64,000 bases of DNA from Microcoleus asticus IPMA8 (GCF_013179805.1 NZ_SRRZ01000014.1:19796-83795), one strand, 5' to 3'; numbered from the stretch's first letter, positions 43,743-53,492 are shown. The notes: generated by a model not told the origin, from the letters alone. A program made the numbers and translations.

Positions 43743-44045
43743 GAAGAAAGCGCTCCCACTGATAAATCCGGGGGCAAGTGATGAGGATGGGGAGCTTTTT
43801 TCTCGCTCCACGGATGAATCCGGGGTTCCCGGACTAAAGTGCTTGCGGTCATGTAAACTATTTCATTGATTTTTTCAATTTGCAGGCAAAAATAGTAAAG
43901 TAGTGACAAAACAAGCTCTATCAGAGTAGTCGGAAATGAGAATTGTCCGATCGGGCGCGAGCGGATTTTAGTTCTTTATTCAGACTTCTGGATTCACGCT
44001 CCTGACTTCCTGGTAGAATTTTTAGTGTTTCTCAAACATTGGTCA

Positions 44046-45095
44046 ATGGGATCGACACGCGCAAGAATTGCAATAGACGCTATGGGTGGGGATCATGCCC
44101 CCGCCGAAGTTGTAGCTGGAGCGCTTAAGGCACAAGAAGAATTAGGCGTAGAGATTTTGCTCGTGGGCGACCCGCAGCAAATAGAAGACTCGCTCCGGCA
44201 ACAAGACGCGATCGGCCGCGTCTCTACAGGTCAGCTAGAAATCGTTCCTTCTGAAGGAGCGGTGGAAATGCACGAAGAACCTTTGAGTGCCCTCAAACGC
44301 AAGCCCAACGCTTCGATTAACGTAGCGATGAACTTGGTAAAGCAGCAGCAAGCTGATGCTGTGGTGTCCGCCGGTCACTCCGGCGCGGCAATGGCTGCTG
44401 CCCTGCTCAGGTTGGGCCGGCTCCCCGGCATCGATCGCCCTGCGATCGGTGCGGTTTTGCCGACAATGGTACCGGGCAGCTCTGTACTCATTCTCGATGT
44501 CGGCGCTAATGTGGACTGCCGCCCCAAATTTTTGGAGCAGTTCGCTCTTATGGGAACTATTTACAGCCAGTGCGTGCTGGGCGTCGCCGAACCTAAAATC
44601 GGCCTGCTCAACATTGGCGAAGAACCTTCTAAAGGCAACGACGCAGCCGTGCGAACCCACCAGTTATTGGTGGACAACCCTAACATTCCTTTTGTGGGCA
44701 ATGCCGAAGGCCGCGACGTGCTGTCGGGGAACTTCGACGTAATTGTCTGCGACGGGTTTGTCGGCAACGTGTTGTTGAAGTTTGCCGAAGCGGTGGGCGA
44801 AGTCGTGGTGCAAGTGCTTAAGGAAGAATTGGCGGCCGGACTCAAAAATCAAATTAGCGCTCCCCTCCTGCAAGAAAGCCTCAAGGGCTTTAAGCAGCGG
44901 GTAGACCACGTTGAACACGGCGGCGGTTTGCTGTTGGGCGTTGCTGGAGTTTGCATTATCAGCCACGGTTCGTCTCAAGCAGCCTCGATTTTTAATGCCA
45001 TTCGTTTGGCGAAGGAGGCTATTGACAACCAAGTGCTGGAGCGAATTCGATCGTCCAATCAGCAAAGCGCTCTGGAACAAGAAGCTGTGAATTAG
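44046..45095 (+). CDS. plsX: Phosphate acyltransferase PlsX
   Basis: The product has 349 residues from the ATG at 44046 (MGSTRARIAIDAMGGDHAPA). PlsX converts acyl-ACP to acyl-phosphate for phospholipid synthesis. The family landmarks are IAIDAMGGDHAP, NASINVAMNLVKQQQADAVV, SAGHSGAAMAAALLRLGRLP, DVGANVDCRPKFLEQFALMG, and GNVLLKFAEAVGEVV. It starts the cluster plsX-fabH-fabD, with gaps of 163 and 405 bp. In most bacteria these genes form the core fatty-acid operon. Confidence 0.96.
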   Translation: MGSTRARIAIDAMGGDHAPAEVVAGALKAQEELGVEILLVGDPQQIEDSLRQQDAIGRVSTGQLEIVPSEGAVEMHEEPLSALKRKPNASINVAMNLVKQQQADAVVSAGHSGAAMAAALLRLGRLPGIDRPAIGAVLPTMVPGSSVLILDVGANVDCRPKFLEQFALMGTIYSQCVLGVAEPKIGLLNIGEEPSKGNDAAVRTHQLLVDNPNIPFVGNAEGRDVLSGNFDVIVCDGFVGNVLLKFAEAVGEVVVQVLKEELAAGLKNQISAPLLQESLKGFKQRVDHVEHGGGLLLGVAGVCIISHGSSQAASIFNAIRLAKEAIDNQVLERIRSSNQQSALEQEAVN

Positions 45096-45258
45096 AGGCA
45101 GTAAGTAGGAATTAAAAATTAAAAATGTAAAATTAAAAATGTCAGCTTAAACCAACTGTTTTGCTTAAAAAAAAGTAATTTCAGCAGTTTAAAAAATAAT
45201 TTTAATTGGTAGTTTTTAATTTTTAATTTCTCGATCGATCGCTCATAAATGGAGAGGA

Positions 45259-46260
45259 ATGTTGCAGCAATCAGGGTTCGGCATTGCCGTCACGGGTAGC
45301 GGTTCTTGTACACCGCAGGTTTCGCTGGATAATAACGGTTTGAGTCAGATAGTAGAAACTTCTGACGAGTGGATTGGCGCGCGGACGGGAATTCGCTCCC
45401 GCAGGCTGGCGGACGATCGCACTTCTTTGTGCGATTTAGCGTCCGAGGCATCGCTTCAGGCGATCGCAATGGCAGAAATTTCGCCGACAGATATCGATTT
45501 AATTATTTTGGCGACTTCCAGTCCTGACGATTTGTTTGGCACCGCCAGTAAAATTCAATATCAATTGGGCGCGACAAAAGCTGTGGCTTTTGATTTGACA
45601 GCAGCTTGTTCGGGCTTTGTTTTTGGTTTAGTTACAGCCTCGCAGTTCATTAGGACAGGGGTTTATCAAAATGTTTTGCTGATCGGAGCAGATATTTTAT
45701 CTCGCTGGGTGAATTGGTCGGATCGGGGTACTTGCATTCTATTTGGAGACGGTGCAGGTGCGGTGGTATTGCAAGCTTCAGAAATCGATTCCTTTTTGGG
45801 ATTTGAAATTCGCAGCGACGGCACACAAAATTCGTCTCTCAATTTGCCTTACAAAGCCGAGTCAAAAGAATTAATTGAGGGCGTCAGCGTCGGAATTGGC
45901 GGATTTGAACCCATCACAATGAACGGTCAAGAAATCTATCGCTTTGCCGTGAGAAAAGTGCCGGAAGTCATAGAAAAAGCTATGTTTCGGGCAAATATTA
46001 GCGCTGCAGAAATTGACTGGCTGTTGTTGCACCAAGCCAATCAGCGGATTCTCGATGCAGTTGCCCAAAGGCTAAAGATTCCCCCCGAAAAAGTAATCAG
46101 CAATTTGGCGAATTACGGCAATACCTCAGCCGCTTCAATTCCCCTTGCCTTAGACGAAGCCGTGCGTCTGGGTAAAGTTAAAGCGGGCGATACTATTGCT
46201 GCTGCTGGTTTCGGTGCAGGTTTGACTTGGGGGGCGGCGATTTTTAAATGGGGAAGGTAA
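45259..46260 (+). CDS. fabH: Beta-ketoacyl-ACP synthase III
   Basis: The product has 333 residues; GGAGAGGA stands before the ATG. The catalytic Cys117 is in DLTAACSGFVFG, His in LLLHQANQRIL (about 258) and Asn in NYGNTSAASIPLAL (about 288). It condenses acetyl-CoA with malonyl-ACP to start fatty-acid synthesis. The preceding gap (45096-45258) is an AT-rich AATTAAAAAT-type repeat, and the next gene is fabD. Confidence 0.96.
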   Translation: MLQQSGFGIAVTGSGSCTPQVSLDNNGLSQIVETSDEWIGARTGIRSRRLADDRTSLCDLASEASLQAIAMAEISPTDIDLIILATSSPDDLFGTASKIQYQLGATKAVAFDLTAACSGFVFGLVTASQFIRTGVYQNVLLIGADILSRWVNWSDRGTCILFGDGAGAVVLQASEIDSFLGFEIRSDGTQNSSLNLPYKAESKELIEGVSVGIGGFEPITMNGQEIYRFAVRKVPEVIEKAMFRANISAAEIDWLLLHQANQRILDAVAQRLKIPPEKVISNLANYGNTSAASIPLALDEAVRLGKVKAGDTIAAAGFGAGLTWGAAIFKWGR

Positions 46261-46665
46261 TATTTGGCGGCAGGCTGTAAACTTGCTCCGGTTATTGTCG
46301 GGAGTTCGACCCTTGCAAAATACAAATCCTTGAACACGCCATACATAGGGCAAGGTGCGCAGCCGTACACTCTCGGGGCAGGAGTTCTTGACAAGCGCGC
46401 CCTGAGATTGAAAATCCTCTATTCTTCGATCGACTTCCCCTGGCTTGAAGGTGCAAAATTTTCTTACGGCTATTAATCTGATTCAAGTAGCAAAAAAAAT
46501 ATAAAACTCGTAAAAAGCGCAACTATTATGTTATAATTGTGAGTCGCGAGTAGAGAGTTCGTTAACCGAAAGATAGCGGATACCAGCAAGCGAACTTAGA
46601 AGCGGGAAACAAAGAATTTTTGCAATCACCAATTAGCAACCACCAATTAGCAGATTACCGGAAAA
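46261..46665. other. Intergenic region between fabH and fabD
   Basis: This 405-bp gap shows no convincing reading frame. A TATAAT at 46532-46537 could be the -10 of a fabD promoter, with TCGTAA about 17 bases before it as a weak -35. Two short CACCAATTAGCA repeats stand just before fabD. Confidence 0.5.
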
Positions 46666-47547
46666 ATGACTAAAACAGCATGGGTATTTCCCGGACAAGG
46701 TTCCCAGGCGATCGGGATGGGTGCAGACTTATTAAACTTGCCAACAGCCAAAGCCAAATTTGAGCTCGCTAAAGAAATTTTAGGCTGGTCTGTCCCGGAA
46801 GTTTGCCAAAAAGAAGAAGCAAAACTATCTCGGACTCTCTACACTCAGCCTTGTTTGTTCGTAGTAGAAAGTATTTTGACCGACTTAATGCGAGAAAAAA
46901 GCGATCGACCAGCGGTCGTTGCCGGTCACAGTTTAGGAGAATACGTTGCCCTCTACGCAGCAGGCGTTTTTGACTTTGAAACAGGATTGCGCTTAGTCAA
47001 ACGCCGCGCCGAACTCATGGACACTGCCTCCGGCGGCCAGATGGTGGCTTTGATCGGGTTCGACAGGCAGGAACTAGAACTGCAAATTCAATACAGCCGA
47101 GACGTAGTGCTGGCAAACGACAACAGCGAAGCACAAGTCGTGATTTCTGGAACGCCCGCAGCAGTAGAAGATTTGCTTGCCAAAATCAAAGTCAAACGCG
47201 CCGTTAAATTGAATGTTTCCGGTGCGTTTCACTCTCCCCTAATGGCATCAGTGGCAGCAGAGTTTCAACTAGCCTTAAAGTCTGCAAGGTTTTCCGATGC
47301 TAAAATGCTGGTGCTCTCGAACTCAGAACCATCAGCGACTACCAGCGCAGCCACTTTAAAGCAGCGGTTGACTCAGCAGATGACTAAAGGCGTGCGGTGG
47401 CGAGAAATTTCCCTGCAATTGCCGCAACAAGGAATCGATCGCGTAGTGGAAATTGGCCCGGGCAAAGTTCTCACAGGTTTGATCAAACGGACTTGTCCGG
47501 ATTTAACGCTGGTAAATGTTAGTAGTGTTGCAGATTTGCCCGCTTAA
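46666..47547 (+). CDS. fabD: Malonyl-CoA:ACP transacylase
   Basis: The product has 293 residues. It shows the N-terminal WVFPGQGSQ motif, the nucleophile Ser89 in AGHSLGEYVAL, the partner His in GAFHSPLM (about 190), the Arg in LRLVKRRAELM, and the C-terminal VEIGPGKVLTGLIKR. It loads malonate onto acyl carrier protein. It follows fabH in the plsX-fabH-fabD cluster, but the long gap and a possible own promoter suggest partly independent expression. Confidence 0.96.
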   Translation: MTKTAWVFPGQGSQAIGMGADLLNLPTAKAKFELAKEILGWSVPEVCQKEEAKLSRTLYTQPCLFVVESILTDLMREKSDRPAVVAGHSLGEYVALYAAGVFDFETGLRLVKRRAELMDTASGGQMVALIGFDRQELELQIQYSRDVVLANDNSEAQVVISGTPAAVEDLLAKIKVKRAVKLNVSGAFHSPLMASVAAEFQLALKSARFSDAKMLVLSNSEPSATTSAATLKQRLTQQMTKGVRWREISLQLPQQGIDRVVEIGPGKVLTGLIKRTCPDLTLVNVSSVADLPA

Positions 47548-48074
47548 TCTATTTTTAGCCTGTTATTAAACGGCAGGGTTATAAAATTTAGAGTTAATTG
47601 GCCCGAAGAGTGCCGAAAAATAAATAGCACAACAGACAAATCTGAATATTGCCTGTTGTGCAACTTGGGGATAGACGATCCAGACAGCTAGAAAATCTTT
47701 ATCAAAAATCGAGAAATCGATCGACCTGACCGAAAGCATCCAGGATACAAGCCCCCGGATTCATCCGTGCAGAAATAAAAAACCTGTATCCGATAAAGGA
47801 GCCCCCGAATTTATCCGTGGGGTCAGTCGATTTGAGATTTGAGATTTGAGATTTGAGATTTACGCCACAGATAAATCTGGGAGCTTGAACTCGGGTCTAA
47901 AATTTTTATCTTTCCACGACTTAAGTACGTGGCAGCGTATCCGTTTTTGGACCTTGTCAATGCTTCAATTCTTTAATCTAAAATCTCAAATCTCAAATCT
48001 AAAATCGATTGACGGGGCGATCGACAAATCCTGATGTAAACTGGGCGTAAAAACCAAGCTTATCTGGTATTTAT
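47548..48074. other. Intergenic region with repeats after fabD
   Basis: It holds an imperfect 13-base stem (GCACAACAGACAA at 47627 and TTGCCTGTTGTGC at 47649) that may end the fabD transcript, two CCCCCGGATT-type palindromes (47745-47825), four GATTTGA heptamers (47829-47862), and an inverse run TCAAATC (47976-48005). No gene is seen. Confidence 0.65.
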
Positions 48075-48788
48075 ATGAAAAAAGTCCTTTACTGGTTGAT
48101 GGGCGACAAGGCAGGCAGAACCATAGTAGGTGCTTGGAACTGGATGTGGGGACTGCCCGTAGAATCTGGCGGCAAGGTGTCGGTGGCGGTAGCCGAAGAG
48201 TCGCTGCGATCGATGCAAGAATCAGTTCAAAAGCTAGCAGCAGCAGTCTCTACCCAAGTTGCAGCCTACCAGCGCGCCAAAACAAAATATGAACAAAAAG
48301 TTAGGGAAATGCAAACCGTAGAGCGCCAAGCCATCACAGCCAAGCGCCACGGCAACGAAGAAGCAGCCCGCTTGGCAATGGCGAAGGTAATTCAGACAGA
48401 ACAAATCCTGCCGCAATTAGAATCCCAAGTAAAACAAGCGGAACAGTACGTCAACGCTTCCAAAGACAAGCTAAATCGAGAGCGGATGAAGCTGGAAGCC
48501 TACAAAACCGATATGCAAAATATGAAAGATATGGCCGAAATTAACGAAGCCCTCGGAGCCATATCCAAAGTCAACAACGACCTCAGTATCGATTCAGCTC
48601 GATCGCAGTTTGAGCAAGCCAAAAACGCCGTCCACGGCCGCAACCTCAAACAACAAGCTTTAGCAGAAATATCTGAGAATCCCCAAGAAAGACTTCAGGC
48701 AGAATTAGAAAATATGACCTTAGACGATGAAGTTAATCGCAGGCTACAAATGTTAGACGACTCCAACAACAAAGAACTTCCCAGCTAA
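48075..48788 (+). CDS. PspA/IM30 (ESCRT-III-like) family protein
   Basis: The product has 237 residues, almost all predicted long coiled-coil (about 55-185: KLAAAVSTQVAAYQRAKTKY and following). The N-terminus has an amphipathic/hydrophobic segment (VLYWLMGDKAGRTIVGAWNW) in place of the usual PspA start. The C-terminus ends in a charged tail (NRRLQMLDDSNNKELPS). Such proteins bind and stabilise membranes, and cyanobacteria use Vipp1/IM30 in thylakoid maintenance; this one is a more distant relative. A PstS-like gene follows 10 bp downstream and is probably cotranscribed. Confidence 0.8.
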   Translation: MKKVLYWLMGDKAGRTIVGAWNWMWGLPVESGGKVSVAVAEESLRSMQESVQKLAAAVSTQVAAYQRAKTKYEQKVREMQTVERQAITAKRHGNEEAARLAMAKVIQTEQILPQLESQVKQAEQYVNASKDKLNRERMKLEAYKTDMQNMKDMAEINEALGAISKVNNDLSIDSARSQFEQAKNAVHGRNLKQQALAEISENPQERLQAELENMTLDDEVNRRLQMLDDSNNKELPS

Positions 48789-48798
48789 GGACAATTTT

Positions 48799-49740
48799 AT
48801 GGCTAAGAGCGGGCCTCCCCCCATAGTTTTTATCCTGTTATTTCTCTTGCTAGCCGGTGGTGGCTGGTTCTTTTTTCTCAACAAACCAGCGTCGCAAGAT
48901 GTTAGTAACCATCCCTCCACTCCCGCACCTGCAGGCGATATTGTCCCACTTCCCGTCGCGCCAGTAGTCGGCGGCGCTTCGCCTGTTGCAGCTAGTTCCT
49001 TTGCGCTTCCAGCTTCTGTTCCTGCGGGTACGACTGTCAGGATTCAAGGTTCTACCAGTATGGTGACAATCAACCTCAACCTTAAGAATGGCTTTCAAGC
49101 CAAGTTTCCTGGCACTAGAGTGGATTCCAAAGCTAACGGTTCTGCAAAGGGAATTCAAGATTTGGTCGCAGGAACAGCCGATCTTGCTGCGGTATCGCAG
49201 CCTTTGACGGCTCAAGAACAAGGTCAGGGTTTGGCAGCGGTGCCTGTTGCCCTAGATACGATCGCCCTCGTAGTCGGGATTAACAACCCGTTTAAAGGAG
49301 GTTTAACTTCCGCTCAAGTTCAAGATATCTTTAAGGGAAATACTCAAGACTGGTCGAAAGTCGGCGGCCTGGCGGGCCCGATTAAAGTAATTAACAGACC
49401 GGCAGTTAGCGGCACTCACCAAACGTTTAAAGAACAAGTCCTCTCTGGCGCTAATTTTGGCACGGCGCCAAATATTACCACGCTCGATCGAGATGCGACA
49501 ACTCCCCTGCTGCAAACTTTAGGCAACAACGGTATTGGCTATGCGACTTTCGCTCAAGTAGTCAATCAGAAAACAGTGCGCGTTGTTGCCGTCAACGGTG
49601 CGACGCCGGATGCTGGTAACTATCCTTACAAGCGGCAGTTGTACTACGCCTACAAAAATCCTCCTAACCAAGCAGTTAAGGATTTCTTGGGCTACGCGAC
49701 TTCTTCGGAAGGACAGAAAGCCATGCTGGCCGGAAATTGA
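48799..49740 (+). CDS. PstS-like phosphate/anion substrate-binding protein
   Basis: The product has 313 residues. A single N-terminal membrane segment (PIVFILLFLLLAGGGWFFFL) anchors the protein, followed by a Pro/Ala-rich linker (to about 70). The binding domain has QGSTSMVTINLNLKNGFQAK, ANGSAKGIQDLVAGTADLAA and RPAVSGTHQTFKEQV, the loops that hold the anion in PstS-type proteins. No pstCAB genes are nearby. The close spacing to the PspA-like gene (10 bp) suggests one operon; a role in envelope stress is a possibility but is not shown. Confidence 0.82.
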   Translation: MAKSGPPPIVFILLFLLLAGGGWFFFLNKPASQDVSNHPSTPAPAGDIVPLPVAPVVGGASPVAASSFALPASVPAGTTVRIQGSTSMVTINLNLKNGFQAKFPGTRVDSKANGSAKGIQDLVAGTADLAAVSQPLTAQEQGQGLAAVPVALDTIALVVGINNPFKGGLTSAQVQDIFKGNTQDWSKVGGLAGPIKVINRPAVSGTHQTFKEQVLSGANFGTAPNITTLDRDATTPLLQTLGNNGIGYATFAQVVNQKTVRVVAVNGATPDAGNYPYKRQLYYAYKNPPNQAVKDFLGYATSSEGQKAMLAGN

Positions 49741-49932
49741 GCCTTTGCAAACGTCCGAAATTCAGGAGTTGGCAAGACTTCTGTCGGGCTCTACACAAGT
49801 GATGTCCGCGCAGGCGGACTTTCTTATTGGGCTGGATAAGGTGTGCACCCTACAAACCTCAAAATACTATTCCTTTGTCATTGCTGAACTGATAGGCTAA
49901 TATTCGGTGTAATTTAAAATCTCAGGTTTTCT

Positions 49933-50571
49933 GTGAGCAAAAGTCGCGAACCAGTCGAAAGTTTACTTCTCTACTATTTATTCAAATGGTCAATTGTCAG
50001 CCCGATGCTGCACCTGTACTTTCGGGGCCGTATCTACGGTGCAGAAAATGTTCCGACAGAAGGGCCGCTGGTGGTAGTCAGCAATCACGCCAGCGATTTT
50101 GACCCGCCGATTTTGTCTAATTGCATGAGGCGGCCCGTCGCATTTATGGCAAAGGAAGAGTTATTTAAAGTTCCTATTTTGAAGCAGGCAATTACGCTTT
50201 ACGGTGCTTATCCAGTGAAGCGGGAAAGTGCCGATCGCAGTGCAATTAGATCGGCTATCAACTCTTTGGAAAAGGGATGGGCGACGGGTGTATTTCTGCA
50301 GGGAACTCGCACGCCAGACGGCAGAATTACTGAACCGAAATTAGGTGCTGCGCTGATAGCTGCCAAGGCAAAAGCGCCGCTGTTGCCTGTTAGTTTGTGG
50401 GGAACTCACGCGATTTCGTCGAAAGGTTCGGGAATGCCGCGTCCGGTGCCGCTGACTGTGCGAATTGGCAAGCTAATTGAAGCGCCCGGTTCGTCGGATC
50501 GCGAGGAGTTGGAAGCGCTGACTCAAAGATGTGCGATCGAGATAAATGCGATGCACGATTTGGGCCGCTGA
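49933..50571 (+). CDS. plsC: Lysophospholipid acyltransferase, PlsC family
   Basis: The product has 212 residues from a GTG at 49933 (MSKSREPVESLLLYYLF). Catalytic HX4D is NHASDFD (His52, Asp57), followed by RPVAFMAKEELFKVPILKQA, and the glycerol-phosphate loop is FLQGTRTPDGRITEP. It acylates lysophosphatidate at the membrane. The gap before it (49741-49932) holds a GTCCGCGCAGGCGGAC palindrome and no gene. The gene symbol follows the family; several paralogues usually exist in a genome. Confidence 0.88.
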   Translation: MSKSREPVESLLLYYLFKWSIVSPMLHLYFRGRIYGAENVPTEGPLVVVSNHASDFDPPILSNCMRRPVAFMAKEELFKVPILKQAITLYGAYPVKRESADRSAIRSAINSLEKGWATGVFLQGTRTPDGRITEPKLGAALIAAKAKAPLLPVSLWGTHAISSKGSGMPRPVPLTVRIGKLIEAPGSSDREELEALTQRCAIEINAMHDLGR

Positions 50572-50725
50572 TTTTATAACTTTTGTTGCTGTTTTTCAGG
50601 TTATATCTACAGATAGATGAATGCTAAAGATAAAAACCGAAAAATATCAATATAAGTGATTGAAAACAAGCGCAATAATTAGGCTTGAATTAGAGTTTAA
50701 TTAGACAGGAGATAAGAAGAAACAT

Positions 50726-51259
50726 ATGGTAACAAGCAATCAAACCCGCGCGTTGGGATTGTTTTCTAACCGCGAAGATGCCGAGCAAGCTCTGACAGAA
50801 TTGAAATCTTCCGGGTTTCCAATGGATAAAGTTTCGGTTGTTGCCAGGGATGCAGGCGAGTCTGTAGGCGAGACTGAAACGATCGCTCAGGTGGGCGATA
50901 AAAATCTAGACACAGGAGCAGGAGTGGTAGGAGACACTCTGACAAATAGTGCTTTAGCCACCTTGCTAGTGGGCCTCGGAAGTTTAGCTATTCCCGGAAT
51001 CGGGCCGATGATTGCAGCGGGGACTTTCGGCGCCTCACTGGTGGCTACCGTAGCAAGCACTGGCGTTGCGGCTGCGACTTTCGGTGGAGTGGTGAAGGCA
51101 TTGACTGACTTGGGAATTCCCGAAGAAACAGCTAGAATTTACACAGATCGCCTGCGCGCCGGCGATTATTTGGTGGTAGTAGATGGCGCTGAGGATGATA
51201 TTAGTCGTGCTCAAGGGATTTTCAGCAGTCGGGGCATTCAAAATTGGGGCGTTTTTTAA
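50726..51259 (+). CDS. General-stress-protein 17M-like (YflT domain) protein with membrane segments
   Basis: The product has 177 residues. An N-terminal domain (about 5-60: ALGLFSNREDAEQALTELKS) and the C-terminal repeat (YTDRLRAGDYLVVVDGAEDD, then AQGIFSSRGI) are halves of a ferredoxin-like fold; between them lie two Gly/Ala-rich hydrophobic segments (ATLLVGLGSLAIPGIGPMIA and ASLVATVASTGVAAATFGGV). Relatives are called heat-induced or general stress proteins. The start has ACAGGAGATAAG upstream. The protein is probably membrane-associated; function is unknown. Confidence 0.78.
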   Translation: MVTSNQTRALGLFSNREDAEQALTELKSSGFPMDKVSVVARDAGESVGETETIAQVGDKNLDTGAGVVGDTLTNSALATLLVGLGSLAIPGIGPMIAAGTFGASLVATVASTGVAAATFGGVVKALTDLGIPEETARIYTDRLRAGDYLVVVDGAEDDISRAQGIFSSRGIQNWGVF

Positions 51260-51523
51260 ACAAGAATTGTGCACCAAGTCTATCCCTAGGGCGATGCACA
51301 CCTCACCATTGGTGATAACAATTAGCTCAAATTTAGTTCCCGAATTTTGTGTGAAAATTAGCGCATCGATCCCCCCTAACTAAAAAAGGGGGGATCGGAA
51401 ACGGTATTTGTTCTACCGGGAAGGGGATTGAGATTCGGCTAAAACCCCATCTAGACGTAGTTTTAGTCTTAAGTTGACATTCATTCATTGCCCATCCGCT
51501 CCCTACAAGTAAATTATTGATTT

Positions 51524-52069
51524 TTATGGCTGATCTTTTGATGCTGAGGCGGTGACATAAGCGACAGCTAAAGGCGAAATTTTTTCTGTAACTGCTGCGA
51601 TAACTTGGCCTTCAAAGTCAGTCCAAACTCTGGGGCGATCGAACATACAAGGCTGCAAAACCCCCCACAATAAGCCGTCAGAACAAAGGTGAGCGTGAAT
51701 CAAAGCTCGATGTCCGAAATTTTTTGCCTCAAAATCTTTGTTGACAACTTCAGGATTCGCTGTTTCAACATCCTCAACAAAAATCGAAGGTTCAGTTCGC
51801 AAAGCTGCTGCAAACAAAGGGTCTTCTTCCCCTAAAGATTCCGGTTCTTTTTTCCATTCTGCGTCCCAAACCTCTGGAATGTTCGAGTTGCGACGCCAGC
51901 AGTAAGGTACTCGGCCAGTTTGGGTTTCAGGATTGCGGAGGTAGAGAAAGACCCGATCGCAATTTAACACCTCGCCTAAAGCCGGCACCAAAGCCGAAAA
52001 AACAGCATCCGCACTTTTGCTGTCACTCAAAATTTGCTCCAGAACTTGCGGCAGAATTTGGTCGGTCAT
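51524..52069 (-). CDS. GAF-domain protein
   Basis: The product has 181 residues, nearly all one GAF domain: ALVPALGEVLNCDRVFLYLR, CWRRNSNIPEVWDAEWKKEP, then LIHAHLCSDGLLWGVLQPCM. The chromophore-binding Cys of cyanobacteriochromes is not in the expected place (the lone Cys is CWRR), so ligand type is open. Monocistronic. Similar short GAF proteins are common in cyanobacteria and of unknown function. Confidence 0.75.
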   Translation of the reverse strand: MTDQILPQVLEQILSDSKSADAVFSALVPALGEVLNCDRVFLYLRNPETQTGRVPYCWRRNSNIPEVWDAEWKKEPESLGEEDPLFAAALRTEPSIFVEDVETANPEVVNKDFEAKNFGHRALIHAHLCSDGLLWGVLQPCMFDRPRVWTDFEGQVIAAVTEKISPLAVAYVTASASKDQP

Positions 52070-52240
52070 TAACTTTAGCTATTGAAGTTCATCTACTGAT
52101 TTTAAACTACTGGTTCTATTCTCTTCTGTTAGCCATTGGTCATCAGCGTCTTCCCGGTGCCTTAAATCGCTATAGAAGACAAGTTTTAAAACCAGAGGGA
52201 ATGGGAAAAAATTTAAAACTTGCTCAATGCTTTCCTTTGT

Positions 52241-52831
52241 TTATTCAATTCTGGCTTGGCTGAAGTTAGCACCCGTATAACCGGTTGTCAGCCAAAGAAT
52301 AGCTCTAGCGCCGTCGCGAACAGCTTTTTCCACCGGTTCGGGGGTTCGCCCAGACGGAACTGCCACAGGCTTAAAGCTAATGCCTCGACTGCCGAGCACG
52401 ATTTCGCCGATAATCTGAGCTCGCCGCATATGATCGTCAGAAGTGATCAGATACACGCTCTCAATCCCTCTAGCTTTCAATTCATCTACCAGGGTGGTAA
52501 AATTTGTTACCGTATCCACCGCTCTGTAGTCTAAGTGCAGGCGATCGGACTCAATTCCCGCTTCTGAAAACACCCATTCCGCGAACTCCGGATTGCTCCC
52601 AGACGACACCCAAATCGGCAATTCAGGATACTTCTGAGCAAATTTGGCGGCAAACACCTCTCGCTCCGTAGCCCCACCTAGAACTAACAAAGCTTGGGGT
52701 CTCTGAAATTCGCTCTTAACCTGCTGATAGCCAAACCAGCACGCGATCAAAAGCCCTACTAGGAACCAAAAACTGCGTGAAGTGTTCAAACGCTTGTAAC
52801 GCTGCGTGTTTGAATTGATTTTTAACCACAT
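52241..52831 (-). CDS. YdcF-like (DUF218) membrane protein
   Basis: The product has 196 residues with an N-terminal membrane segment (FWFLVGLLIACWFGYQ). The DUF218 domain follows: ALLVLGGATEREVFAAKFAQ, PIWVSSGSNPEFAEWVF, SVYLITSDDHMRRAQIIGEI and the acidic motif near RAQI. The family (YdcF/SanA) is linked to envelope integrity; biochemical function is not settled. Orientation and spacing do not place it in an operon. Confidence 0.83.
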   Translation of the reverse strand: MWLKINSNTQRYKRLNTSRSFWFLVGLLIACWFGYQQVKSEFQRPQALLVLGGATEREVFAAKFAQKYPELPIWVSSGSNPEFAEWVFSEAGIESDRLHLDYRAVDTVTNFTTLVDELKARGIESVYLITSDDHMRRAQIIGEIVLGSRGISFKPVAVPSGRTPEPVEKAVRDGARAILWLTTGYTGANFSQARIE

Positions 52832-53176
52832 CTAAACCTATAAAAATTTTATGTAACTCACAAAGGAACAATAACAAAAAATACCGCACGTATAGCCCAC
52901 TAACAGGAATTAAAAATTAAAATTTAAAAAAGGGTCGGGGGATCATAGATTTTAGATTTTAGATTTTAGATTTTAGATTGACTCTACGCTTGTGGTGGGG
53001 CTTAAACAGGTGATTTTAGATTTTAGATTTCAGATGGACTCTAGAGAGAGAGGTTCTGCATAAGTCCTCGTCTTCAAGCAAGTATTCGTTCTTGGGCGAA
53101 TTCATTAGCGGATATGCAAAAAAGAGGGGCAAAACAAAGCTTCCCCCTCCTGCTTTTAATTTTTCTTGATTTTTAA
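52832..53176. other. Intergenic region with heptamer repeats
   Basis: It holds about five GATTTTA units at 52947-52981 and three at 53013-53036. Nothing else is recognisable. The tRNA-Arg 3' exon begins at 53177. Confidence 0.7.
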
Positions 53177-53492
53177 CGGGACTGGCCGGGTTCGAACCGG
53201 CGGCCTAGCGCTTCAGATTTGTGTGAGTTTCCCCACTCTCTGGACTATACCTTCACCATATGCTTGCAGCTTTTAGGTGGTGACCGTCTAGTCTCTAAAC
53301 CTTCCTGATTTCAATATAGGCGATTGTTCGATCGCCCTGAAATCAGGCTTGGCTTGGTATTGCCTTAGAGTCATAGGAACCCACGAACTCTTTAGGTTTC
53401 ACCAAATTTGACCACATTCACTCCTAGAGTTTCCTCGCAGGGTGCCCGATTCTTCAGGAGGCGCTTGCTCTATCCATCTGAGCCACAGCCCC
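53177..53492 (-). tRNA. tRNA-Arg(CCU) interrupted by a group I intron
   Basis: Exon 1 is 53456-53492 and exon 2 is 53177-53213. Joined they give a 74-base tRNA: acceptor GGGGCTG/CAGTCCC, D-arm GCTC/GAGC, anticodon stem AGCGC/GCGCT with loop CTCCTAA (anticodon CCT), and T-arm GCCGG-TTCGAAC-CCGGC. CCA is not encoded. The intron cuts after position 36, the same place as the known intron of bacterial tRNA-Arg(CCU) genes. Confidence 0.93.
53214..53455 (-). ncRNA. Group I intron in tRNA-Arg(CCU)
   Basis: The intron is 242 bases, begins after exon T and ends in G, as group I introns do. On the minus strand the catalytic-core segments are visible: GAGACTAGACGGTCACCACC and, near the 3' end, GGTATAGTCC, so GACTA and TAGTC can pair as P7. 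An internal stem GCCTGATTTCAGGGCG... pairs with a later CTGAAATC-like segment. It carries no endonuclease frame. Small introns of this kind self-splice. Confidence 0.9.

Noticed and set aside
23467..53036. Heptamer tandem repeats considered as a CRISPR array
   Set aside because: Units are 7 bp with no spacers of uniform length, and no cas genes are in the window.
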